A stretch of DNA of 49,592 nt, taken from positions 1 to 49,592 of the forward strand of contig JAQUYA010000012.1 of NCBI GenBank assembly GCA_028692055.1, in the 5' to 3' direction. Source of the stretch: Lachnospiraceae bacterium. Lineage in GTDB: Bacteria > Bacillota > Clostridia > Lachnospirales > Lachnospiraceae. The first letter of the stretch is position 1. Each line of letters opens with the position of its first letter. The notes beneath the pieces are model-generated. The model was not told the DNA's origin. It did no database searches and saw only the letters and a program-made list of their open reading frames with translations. The translations under genes were made by a program, and so were the position numbers. Positions 1 to 7,956 of the stretch are shown here, piece by piece.

Positions 1-1390
1 GATCTGCTGTTATCACAATTACTGGTATTCTTCTGTAGCTATTTCTTTCCTGCATATATTTCAGTATCTGCCAACCATCCATTCCCGGCATTTGAATATC
101 CAAAATAACTACCGCGGCCTCATCTCTGTATTGACTTAGCACACTCAATGTTTCTGTTCCGTCTGCCGCTTCTACAATATAATATTCATCCTTGCAAAGT
201 TCCTTTATGATTTCACGCTCTGCATCATAATCATCTGCAACAATCAGTATTTTCTTGTCCTTACTGTTTGGATTTTCCTTTTGCATAATCTGTAATATAT
301 ATTGCCCTTTTCCAAAAGCCTTTGCTTCATAGAGTGCATCATCTGCCATCTGAAATACCTTTTCAAAAGAAACCTGTTCCTCTGGCAGGATTACGATTCC
401 AAGACTAATACTAATCTCCTGTGCAATCAGGTGTTTCATCTTCTTCTGTATTACTTTTTGTAATTGACTGCATTTACTTTCCAATACTTTAGAATCAACA
501 ATGTTTCTGGCAAGAATCAAAAATTCATCCCCACCAATTCTTCCCACAATATCGGTTGCCCGAAAATTTGCTGTCAGCAACTTTCCCATTTCTTCCAACA
601 CGTCATCGCCAACCTGATGGCCGAATTTATCATTGATATCTTTAAAATTATCTATATCCATTACAACCAAACCGCAGTTGACACCGATGTCTCTATTTTT
701 CAAATATTCTGTTGCATACTGTTCACAGGACATCTTATTCATAACTCCTGTCAGAGCATCTATACTACTCATTTTTTTGTATTTCAGTTTCGCACTCTTG
801 TCCTGCATGCGTATTGCCAAAACAACCGCACCAGATACCAGAGAAAAAACAAAAGAAACAATAGCATTAAAAATATCAGAGCTTTCCATAATACCTTCTT
901 TTACGTTACGCACCATTAGAATATATATTACTAATGCCACAAACAATAATGTATAAACATCCTTGAATTGAAAGATATAAAGAATTGGCAAAATAACCAA
1001 CAGTAATCCAAAAAAAGAGCTCGGTCCTGTTGGCGTCTCAATGACATCAAATACCATAATATAACCCATGATTATCATGCAATGCAGTAGACAAACTGCC
1101 TTTATGATTAAACAGTTCTTTTCCTTTTTCTTACGATAGAAAATTGCGAATAATAGAAAAATCAACATCGTAGGGAGAAAAAGAAAATATGCCGGACTTG
1201 CCACCCAGTTGTTAAAAATGTGTGGTGTTATAAAAAGAAAGAATACTAACAAAACCATAGAAGTAAAACTTACATTTTGTAAGACATATAAGTTTGTTTC
1301 CGCATTTTCCATTTTCGAATTCTCAAAAAAGCTACGTCTTTGAATATCCCTATGTTTTATATTAGTAATTATTGCTTTTAATTTTTCCAT
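1..1390 (-). CDS. Membrane diguanylate cyclase with C-terminal receiver domain (3' end outside the window)
   Basis: The first 463 residues are visible and the frame is still open at the window edge. Residues about 40-190 hold five or six hydrophobic segments. A GGDEF domain follows (about 205-365) with the intact GGDEF signature at 286-290, so it should make cyclic di-GMP. An RxxD inhibitory site (R277-D280) lies five residues before it, which suggests product feedback. After a short linker a receiver domain begins near 380, with an acidic pair at D386-D387 and phospho-acceptor D431 in a DIQMPGMDG context. A receiver behind GGDEF is unusual; more often it leads. Whether an EAL or other domain follows cannot be seen. 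The ATG at 1390 has only a weak ribosome binding site (GGTAAAAAA). Family assignment is secure; the full architecture is unknown. Confidence 0.88.
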   Translation of the reverse strand, partial: MEKLKAIITNIKHRDIQRRSFFENSKMENAETNLYVLQNVSFTSMVLLVFFLFITPHIFNNWVASPAYFLFLPTMLIFLLFAIFYRKKKEKNCLIIKAVCLLHCMIIMGYIMVFDVIETPTGPSSFFGLLLVILPILYIFQFKDVYTLLFVALVIYILMVRNVKEGIMESSDIFNAIVSFVFSLVSGAVVLAIRMQDKSAKLKYKKMSSIDALTGVMNKMSCEQYATEYLKNRDIGVNCGLVVMDIDNFKDINDKFGHQVGDDVLEEMGKLLTANFRATDIVGRIGGDEFLILARNIVDSKVLESKCSQLQKVIQKKMKHLIAQEISISLGIVILPEEQVSFEKVFQMADDALYEAKAFGKGQYILQIMQKENPNSKDKKILIVADDYDAEREIIKELCKDEYYIVEAADGTETLSVLSQYRDEAAVVILDIQMPGMDGWQILKYMQERNSYRRIPVIVITAD

Positions 1391-1435
1391 TTTTTTACCT
1401 ATCAATCCTTAATTATGTATAACTTTATACCATGC

Positions 1436-1464
1436 ATTTTAACTCTGATTGATAGTAATTGTAA
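1436..1464 (-). promoter_or_regulatory. Candidate sigma-A promoter for the diguanylate cyclase
   Basis: On the minus strand TTACAA (1464-1459) and TAAAAT (1441-1436) are separated by exactly 17 bases, 46 bp before the start codon. A 9-bp inverted repeat (CTATCAATC at 1399-1407, GATTGATAG at 1447-1455) has one arm in the promoter spacer and the other just before the start codon. The promoter begins right behind the stop codon of the upstream esterase, so the cyclase is probably a separate unit. Confidence 0.5.
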
Positions 1465-1470
1465 CACAAA

Positions 1471-2580
1471 TTAACATACTCTACAATTTTTTATTTCTTC
1501 TATAAGCACCTTTGCTGCTGCCTTATGTGCCAACACCCCCGGATGTTGTCTGGCTCCGATGGTTTCTTCTGTCGTATCCTGTAATAACAGAAACTCCACT
1601 TTCGTATCCCGTTCCTGCTCTTTATAACATTTGATTACCGCCTCTATAAAATCTTTCATTGGCATGCCAAGCATTCCATACACCCACAGAATCTGGGCGT
1701 TGGGGTTATATTTTCTCAATTTTTTCAGAAATGCATAGACTGCATGCTTGAATTCCTTTATAGAAGCTTCTTCATACGTCCCGTCTGCATTCATACGCTG
1801 CTCATGAGATTCCCCTGTTACTTCATCCTGCCATTTGGGAGAATGAAATGCGCCGTCGTCATTTGTTCCAAGATTAACAACGATTGCATCCGGCTGCCAG
1901 CTTTTAAAATCATTTAGTTCCCCTGCCCCAAGCTCTCTGTTTCGGTTCCCTTTAATGACACCACATACCTGCTCATAATAATCCGGCAGATTATTATGTG
2001 GGTTGTTATCCCATGCCGAATACACACCCCAGCCACTCTGTGAAATAATATGATAATCTGCGTTGAGTGCCTGTGCTATCATAACCGCATAATTATTCTG
2101 CGTACTAAACCACATCGATATCCAGTCTTCTTCCTGTTTTGCTCCAATACTTCCTTCTCCTGAAGTAATGCTGTCCCCTATAAATTCTATCTTATAAGGC
2201 TTCTCCTCTACTTTTTCAAAGCTTCCATCGGTTCTCAGATTGTGAATTTGCAGACAATGTTTTTCATCCTCCGGCATCGCCTGTACTTCTTTTAATACCT
2301 TTATATTTTTCACTATCTCAGGATTCATATTGCGAAAAACACAAATCCACTGTTTTCCTTTTTCCACCATTCTGCGGCTGATATAGGCACCATCAATTAT
2401 GATACTTATCCAAGGCTCATATATGTCATAATCCGCCTCTATTTCAATCCATAACTCCCGTGCCTTTACATTACATTCAATTCCACTTCCTGTCCAAAAT
2501 AACGTCAGTGGATTCCGCTCTTTTGTCGTTCTTCCGAGTACAAATAAATCCTGTATATCTGCTATTTGGTAATCCTTCAT
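1471..2580 (-). CDS. SGNH/GDSL esterase resembling carbohydrate esterase family 2
   Basis: The 369-residue protein has an N-terminal beta-rich region (about 10-125, with a GR...FWTGSGIE stretch typical of CE2 jelly-roll domains) and a C-terminal SGNH hydrolase domain. Block I is GDSIT with nucleophile S137, block II G183, block III GTND with N240, and the catalytic His is H346 in QHPG. The Asp normally three residues before the His is Ala here; CE2 enzymes with a Ser-His dyad are known. The family removes acetyl groups from plant polysaccharides or sugars. No signal peptide is visible, so the substrate is probably a cytosolic acetylated sugar (inference). It is the last gene of the operon; its ribosome binding site lies inside the end of the regulator gene three bases upstream. 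Confidence 0.8.
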   Translation of the reverse strand: MKDYQIADIQDLFVLGRTTKERNPLTLFWTGSGIECNVKARELWIEIEADYDIYEPWISIIIDGAYISRRMVEKGKQWICVFRNMNPEIVKNIKVLKEVQAMPEDEKHCLQIHNLRTDGSFEKVEEKPYKIEFIGDSITSGEGSIGAKQEEDWISMWFSTQNNYAVMIAQALNADYHIISQSGWGVYSAWDNNPHNNLPDYYEQVCGVIKGNRNRELGAGELNDFKSWQPDAIVVNLGTNDDGAFHSPKWQDEVTGESHEQRMNADGTYEEASIKEFKHAVYAFLKKLRKYNPNAQILWVYGMLGMPMKDFIEAVIKCYKEQERDTKVEFLLLQDTTEETIGARQHPGVLAHKAAAKVLIEEIKNCRVC

Positions 2581-2583
2581 GTC

Positions 2584-3363
2584 TTATTCTCCTGCTGTTC
2601 CTATTTTCTTTTGCCATTCCCTTTGATATTCTGAGGGAGAAGTCCCCATGAGCTTCTTAAATAGTGTACTAAAATAAGCGGTATCTGTATAGCCCACTTT
2701 ATTTGTCACCTCATAAACCTTCATGCGGCAGTTTTGTAACAGTGAACATGCTATGCTTATCCGGTAATAACTCAAATAATTCGTAAATGTATAATTTGTT
2801 TCTTTCTTAAACACACGGCTTAAATAGCCTTCACTTATTTGTAGATAATCGGCTACTGTACTTATCGTAATATCCTCTCCAAAATTGGACTTAATATAAT
2901 GAATTGCTTGTTTTACATACTTATTTTCGATTTCTGTATTCGGTTGAAACTGTAATTGTACCGGCACTTGCGTTCGTTCTTCCTTTCCTTCGTTTTCAGG
3001 GAAAAAAACACGCAAAATTGTTTGCTTAAGTTCTTCATCACGTAAAGGCTTCACTAAATAATCACTTGCACCGGCACGTATGGCACTCTGGGCATAACTA
3101 AAATCACTGTGTGCAGATAATAAAATAAAATGAGAATTGCAGCCCTCTGCGCGCAATTGTTTAATCATAGATACTCCGTCCATATATGGCATACGGACAT
3201 CTGTAATGACTAAGTCCGGTTGTAGCTCATGTATCAAATCAACACCCTGCCTACCGTTGGAAGCCTCTGCAATAACCGTACATTGCATAGCTTTCCAATC
3301 CAGTGTTTCTATGATTCCTTTTCGAACCATTGCTTCATCTTCGATTACAATTACCTTAATCAT
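2584..3363 (-). CDS. AraC-type response regulator (YesN/HptR-like)
   Basis: A receiver domain (1-120) with acidic residues E8-D9-E10, phospho-acceptor D55 (ITDVRMP) and conserved K105 is followed by an AraC/XylS double helix-turn-helix (about 150-255, ending in the GTSPSEYQ signature). It should bind DNA when phosphorylated by the kinase encoded immediately upstream; start and stop overlap as ATGA. Regulators of this layout usually activate a nearby transport operon. The operon here begins with the binding protein gene at 11915, so the promoter before that gene is the expected target. In Staphylococcus aureus the same trio (HptR, HptS, HptA) responds to glucose-6-phosphate; that parallel rests on gene context. 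Confidence 0.9.
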   Translation of the reverse strand: MIKVIVIEDEAMVRKGIIETLDWKAMQCTVIAEASNGRQGVDLIHELQPDLVITDVRMPYMDGVSMIKQLRAEGCNSHFILLSAHSDFSYAQSAIRAGASDYLVKPLRDEELKQTILRVFFPENEGKEERTQVPVQLQFQPNTEIENKYVKQAIHYIKSNFGEDITISTVADYLQISEGYLSRVFKKETNYTFTNYLSYYRISIACSLLQNCRMKVYEVTNKVGYTDTAYFSTLFKKLMGTSPSEYQREWQKKIGTAGE

Positions 3364-5048
3364 GGCATCTTCTCCTTCCGTATAGGAAGTACAATCGTTA
3401 CCGTAGTGCCAATTCCAGCCTCTACTGTAGCCGTAATTCCATACTGCCTTCCAAAATATAATTTAATAATTTTATTCACGTTATAAAGTCCTAAATGCCC
3501 TTCATTTTCCATGAAATTATCCGTATTCAGCCAGTCAATAATCTCCTGACTCATACCTACTCCATCATCGGTAACATTGATGGAAATCGTATCCCCTATT
3601 TGGTCTGCATAAATAGATATGGATCCCCCTTCCTGTTCTGCCAGTCCATGAATAATTGAATTTTCCACAATTGGCTGTAACATCAGTTTTGGTACAATAC
3701 AATCCACCAAATCATCTGGTATCTCTACCTCATATGTAAATTTACCATTAAAACGAATCTGTTGAATTTTGATATAATTATCTATAATATCTAATTCCCC
3801 CTGCAGGGGAATAAATTGTTCTTTTCGAATACTGTTCTGTAAAATATAAGCAAGATTTTCTGCCATGAGTGAAATGTCTTCCAAATGATGAATTCTTGCA
3901 CTCCATTTAATACTATCCAAAGTATTATATAAGAAATGCGGGTTTAACTGCGTTTGAAAAAGTTGAATCTGCATATCCTGAATATCCTTTTGCCTTCGTA
4001 CCATGTTGTCTACATGATTACTTAATTCCTCTGTCATATGATTAAAATTATTTGTCAGTTCTCCTAATTCATTTTGCTGATTCGTATGCACATGAATGGA
4101 TAGATTTCCTTTTTTCACAAGTTCCATGGCTTTATTTAATTTGTCAATTGGATTTGACAACTGTTTGCCCAAAATCATAGATACGATAACGCATAAAATT
4201 AGGCAGATAAAAGATATAAAAAGACTGATACGAAACATACCCTGTTTTGCTGCCGTTGATATTAGGGACTGCTTCTGCAGTATCACATGGTATCCACTCG
4301 TAGGTTCTACCGCTCCTGAATACCAGAAATTATTAGGTACTTCATTTTCCTGTAACATATCGATTGTACTTTGTCCATAATTCTGACTGGAACAATAGAT
4401 TATATTCATTTGTCTGTCTGTTACAAAAATCGTATCACTTTGACTAAAAAATCCATTGAATAACTGGTCGAAGTCTGCTTTGGTAAGAGACATGGTAATA
4501 TAACCCATTCTTACTTTTTTTTGATTTTCCACTGTATAAACCGTTTGAAGTAATACATTGGAATTCCTGTTCGCTATACTATTGGTAATATAATAATTCT
4601 GATTTTTACCCCGCTTGGCCTCTCCTAATATACCCCAATAAATGGGTAATATCTCTTCTGCATCTTGTGTACTGGTTGCAAAACGAAGATGTCCTCCTAT
4701 ATCATAAATGCTTACTAGTACATCTGTTGGAATCGTTGCACTATTTTGATACAACGTCAGATATAGTGCCTTTTGATATTCATCATTTACTTTATCAATC
4801 AATGCCTTCGCAGACAATTCTTCTTCACAGAGAAGCTTACAGATTTGCTCTGAGGAATCAAAGAAACCGGTTAATCGCTCATTCAACTCTACAATCTGAC
4901 GATTTCCATCCGTTTCTAATTCGTGTTGAAATACTACAGAATAAAAATAAGTTGAGAAACACATAGAAAGCAGTAAAGGAATTAATGCAACCACTAAAAA
5001 TCCAATAAATATTTGTTTCCGATAGGAAAGAGAATCTAAAAATTTCAT
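3360..5048 (-). CDS. Sensor histidine kinase, YesM/HptS type
   Basis: The 562-residue membrane kinase has a first membrane segment at about 14-35, an extracellular Cache-like region (about 36-270), a second segment (about 273-293), a HAMP linker (about 294-346), and a His_kinase domain with phospho-acceptor H371 in NPHFLYN. The ATPase domain has the N-box at 462-468 (ENSIIHG) and the G1 box DDGVG at 494-498. It overlaps the regulator gene downstream and the lipoprotein gene upstream by ATGA junctions, so all three are translationally coupled. The arrangement suggests the lipoprotein presents ligand to this kinase. Ligand identity cannot be read from the kinase alone. Confidence 0.92.
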   Translation of the reverse strand: MKFLDSLSYRKQIFIGFLVVALIPLLLSMCFSTYFYSVVFQHELETDGNRQIVELNERLTGFFDSSEQICKLLCEEELSAKALIDKVNDEYQKALYLTLYQNSATIPTDVLVSIYDIGGHLRFATSTQDAEEILPIYWGILGEAKRGKNQNYYITNSIANRNSNVLLQTVYTVENQKKVRMGYITMSLTKADFDQLFNGFFSQSDTIFVTDRQMNIIYCSSQNYGQSTIDMLQENEVPNNFWYSGAVEPTSGYHVILQKQSLISTAAKQGMFRISLFISFICLILCVIVSMILGKQLSNPIDKLNKAMELVKKGNLSIHVHTNQQNELGELTNNFNHMTEELSNHVDNMVRRQKDIQDMQIQLFQTQLNPHFLYNTLDSIKWSARIHHLEDISLMAENLAYILQNSIRKEQFIPLQGELDIIDNYIKIQQIRFNGKFTYEVEIPDDLVDCIVPKLMLQPIVENSIIHGLAEQEGGSISIYADQIGDTISINVTDDGVGMSQEIIDWLNTDNFMENEGHLGLYNVNKIIKLYFGRQYGITATVEAGIGTTVTIVLPIRKEKMP

Positions 5049-5896
5049 TGATGTTCTCCTCCTCTTTGCACTTTTTCTGCAGGAAGATAACTCAAATATT
5101 CTATTAAGTATTGTTTCACATCGTCACACAATGTAAATTCCAGAAAATCTTCTGCAATCACTCTGTGTTGTTGCTGCTTCGTGATTGCTACCGTATTGAT
5201 TACGGTACAATCCTTTTTACCAAAATGTATATATGCCACATTACTTCCCTGTGCAAGCAATGTCTTTGCTTTTTCTTCCGTTACAACACCAAGCGAATAT
5301 TTACCTTCATTCACTCCATTCACGATTTCTTCCGTAGAATCTGCATATTTCCCAATATTGGTGTAAAATTCTGATAAATACTTCTTCCATTCTTCCCCAT
5401 AATTATCCGCTACATACTCACTTATTCCTTGATACAGGGGGGATTCCTCCGGATTGGGGAATCCAATTTTTCCTTTCCATTCCTCTTTACATAAACTGCT
5501 AAAATCCTCTGGAAGTTCCTTATAGGTAACAATATTGGTATTATAAATAATTACTAAAGAGGAGGAAGAGAAATTACGAGAACATGAAAATAGTTTCGAA
5601 TTTTTCTGCGTGTTTTTTTCTGACATTCCAAATACAATATCTGCGGGGAATTTATCTTTTTCAGCCCGAAGTTCATTAATAATGTCTTCTTCCGTTTCTT
5701 CACGCACTTCTACATTCTGATTACTTCTATTTTCAAATTCTCGTATAATTGGTTCATAGATTTCTTTTGACAGAGTCGTATATACAATCAGATCCGGATT
5801 TTGAGCAAACTTCTGACAGCCTGTGTCACCACAAGCTGTCAGGCTTAATACAATACTCATTATAATACAAATACACAGACCCCTTTGTTTTCCCAT
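5045..5896 (-). CDS. Solute-binding lipoprotein, probable ligand sensor for the kinase (HptA-like)
   Basis: The 283-residue protein begins with a lipoprotein signal (LTAC with lipidated C22) and continues as a small type 2 periplasmic-binding fold of the AfuA/FbpA class, with VYTTLSKEIYEPII near the start of the mature part. It carries no tandem Tyr motif as in ferric-binding FbpA. A region ending GVVTEEKA matches the equivalent stretch GLTLEKSA of the transporter's binding protein at 10809-11915, suggesting both bind the same kind of ligand. It lies directly before the kinase gene with an ATGA overlap and has no permease of its own beside it, which fits a sensory role as for staphylococcal HptA. 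An alternative is a second binding protein feeding the same importer. Confidence 0.75.
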   Translation of the reverse strand: MGKQRGLCICIIMSIVLSLTACGDTGCQKFAQNPDLIVYTTLSKEIYEPIIREFENRSNQNVEVREETEEDIINELRAEKDKFPADIVFGMSEKNTQKNSKLFSCSRNFSSSSLVIIYNTNIVTYKELPEDFSSLCKEEWKGKIGFPNPEESPLYQGISEYVADNYGEEWKKYLSEFYTNIGKYADSTEEIVNGVNEGKYSLGVVTEEKAKTLLAQGSNVAYIHFGKKDCTVINTVAITKQQQHRVIAEDFLEFTLCDDVKQYLIEYLSYLPAEKVQRGGEHQ

Positions 5897-5925
5897 ATAT
5901 TGACTCCCCAGTCTTTTATGAAACG

Positions 5926-7341
5926 CTATTCCAAATGTAATAATTCCTCAAATCTTCTACACATTATTATAGCATCATTTTGCTCTGACATCTCGCAAAA
6001 AATTCTTAGAAGAGGTTCCGTACCCGAAAATCGGGCAATTATCCATCCTCCGTTTTCAAAATAAACCTTACACCCATCTTCATGGGATATTTTACGAACT
6101 GGTATTCCAAAATCTGGAATTTTCCGTTCTTCCATCAACACATGATAGATTTCTTTTTTTGCCTCTTTTCTAAAATGATAATCACGTTCCTCCATATAAC
6201 AAGTGCCAAATTCCGCTTCGATTTTTGCCATGATTTCTGATAATCTGCTGCCTGTTATTGCTACCATTTCTACCAAGAGTGAAGCCGCATATACTCCATC
6301 TTTTCCCAATATATGCCCCCGCACGGTAAGTCCACCCGAAGACTCTCCTCCAAGTATGGCATCTGTTTCCTGCATTTTTGCAGAAATATGTTTGAATCCA
6401 ACCGGCACCTCATAGCATTCCTCACCGAAATGCTCTGCCAATGCATCCAATCGATGTGTCGTAGCCACAGAACGCACGACCGGACCATGCCATCCTTTGT
6501 ACTTTATTAAATAGTAATATAACAATACTAAAATATCATTTGGATGCAGGAATCCCCCTATATCATCTATGACCCCTAAACGGTCTGCATCACCATCCGT
6601 AGCCAAACCGATATCACAATGCTTCTCTACCACAAAATTTTGTAAACTACGAACAGTTTCTTCACTCGGTGCTGGAAGCTGTCCTCCAAACAATGTATCA
6701 TGGTTATCATGAATCGTATGTAACTGACATCTTGCAGTCAGCAAGATTGTCTTTAAAGATAATTCACTCACCCCATAGAGCGGATCAAGCGCAATCTTTA
6801 ATCTGGCATTTCGAATTGCCTGCATATCCACACATGCTATAATGCTGTCCAAGTACTCATTCAATGGATATATTTCTTCTAATAGCCCAGCCTTTATAGC
6901 ATCTTCATACTCCATTTCTGCTACATCTTCTAGGCATAGTGAAGCAATTATTTCTTCCAGTTCTCCTGTTTGTATCTCATCTGCATCACGACCGCCTTCC
7001 GTAAATATTTTAATTCCATTATAAATTGCTGGATTGTGACTTGCTGTCACCATCATTCCATATGGAAGTTTATTCTTTTGTACATAAAACATAGCAACCG
7101 GTGTCGGTACCGAATAATTAATTAATTTTGTTACAATTCCCTCTTTTGCAAATACCTGCCCAGCCCAGCACATAGCCTCTTTTGCTAAAAATCTCCTGTC
7201 ATAGCCAATTACCATTTCTCTCTCAGCCACGCCTTCTCTTTTCATTTTTACACACATTGCCTTTGCCAAAAGCTGTATATTGGATTTGATAAATTCATCG
7301 CCTATCACAGCTCTCCAGCCACCTGTTCCAAACTTTATCAT
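5926..7341 (-). CDS. Phosphohexomutase (phosphoglucomutase/phosphomannomutase family)
   Basis: The 471-residue length matches alpha-D-phosphohexomutases. The catalytic serine is S101 in TASHNP, the metal loop is DGDADR (249-254), the sugar-recognition loop is GGESSGG (331-337), and the phosphate-binding loop is RFSGTEP (437-443). The enzyme interconverts hexose 1- and 6-phosphates in the cytosol; sequence alone does not separate glucose from mannose preference. Its start overlaps the end of the HAD phosphatase gene (ATGA), and the sensor lipoprotein follows after 29 bp. Lying inside a transporter/sensor operon instead of a nucleotide-sugar cluster suggests it handles imported sugar phosphate. 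Confidence 0.9.
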   Translation of the reverse strand: MIKFGTGGWRAVIGDEFIKSNIQLLAKAMCVKMKREGVAEREMVIGYDRRFLAKEAMCWAGQVFAKEGIVTKLINYSVPTPVAMFYVQKNKLPYGMMVTASHNPAIYNGIKIFTEGGRDADEIQTGELEEIIASLCLEDVAEMEYEDAIKAGLLEEIYPLNEYLDSIIACVDMQAIRNARLKIALDPLYGVSELSLKTILLTARCQLHTIHDNHDTLFGGQLPAPSEETVRSLQNFVVEKHCDIGLATDGDADRLGVIDDIGGFLHPNDILVLLYYYLIKYKGWHGPVVRSVATTHRLDALAEHFGEECYEVPVGFKHISAKMQETDAILGGESSGGLTVRGHILGKDGVYAASLLVEMVAITGSRLSEIMAKIEAEFGTCYMEERDYHFRKEAKKEIYHVLMEERKIPDFGIPVRKISHEDGCKVYFENGGWIIARFSGTEPLLRIFCEMSEQNDAIIMCRRFEELLHLE

Positions 7342-7955
7342 ACTGCAATCCCTTCCTTCTGCATAGCAGTTCGTAATACTTCTATACTGCCTCGATAGAT
7401 AAATCCCTTCATGCCTGCAAACATCGCTGCTTCTATATTTACGTTGAAATCATCAATAAAATAACATTCTTCTGCTCTTAAATCAAATTGTTTCAAAAAA
7501 GTTTGAAAGATTATCTGCTCCGGTTTTAACATCTTATAATCTGCAGATATAAACTCACCGTCAAAATATTGCAATGCCGGAATATTTACACGAAACTTAT
7601 GAAAACGTAAGCTGGTATTGGATAGTAAATATATTTTATAACCATGCTGCTTTAATTCTTTTACCAGTTTTTCCATTTCCGGATATGGTGGAATATAAGT
7701 ATGCCAATGCTCTATTAGCGTGGCTACATAATGCTGTAAGTGTTGCGGCAGACGTTTGCAAATAGAACAAATCGCATCTTCCTCAGACAGAATACCTCTG
7801 TCCAGTTGAATCCATTCTACTGATTGAAATACCTCCTGGCAGAGGAAATCCCCCTCTGCCATATCCTTTACATATTGACTGGTGTATTCTCTTGCCTGAT
7901 ATCGGATTAGTACATTTCCCATATCAAAAACAATATTTTTTATCTTCTTTTCCAT
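7338..7955 (-). CDS. HAD hydrolase, YihX-like (possible glucose-1-phosphate phosphatase)
   Basis: The 205-residue protein shows HAD motif I as FDMGNV (nucleophile D11), motif II near LLSNTS (about 114-119), the motif III Lys in LKPE, and motif IV FIDDFNVNIEAA. The DMGN version of motif I, the SNT motif, and the overall size resemble Escherichia coli YihX, which hydrolyses alpha-glucose-1-phosphate. It is sandwiched between the permease (1-bp gap) and the phosphohexomutase (4-bp overlap), so its substrate is probably a sugar phosphate made or imported by this operon. HAD specificity is poorly predictable, so the substrate is inference. Confidence 0.75.
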   Translation of the reverse strand: MEKKIKNIVFDMGNVLIRYQAREYTSQYVKDMAEGDFLCQEVFQSVEWIQLDRGILSEEDAICSICKRLPQHLQHYVATLIEHWHTYIPPYPEMEKLVKELKQHGYKIYLLSNTSLRFHKFRVNIPALQYFDGEFISADYKMLKPEQIIFQTFLKQFDLRAEECYFIDDFNVNIEAAMFAGMKGFIYRGSIEVLRTAMQKEGIAV

Positions 7956-7956
7956 C

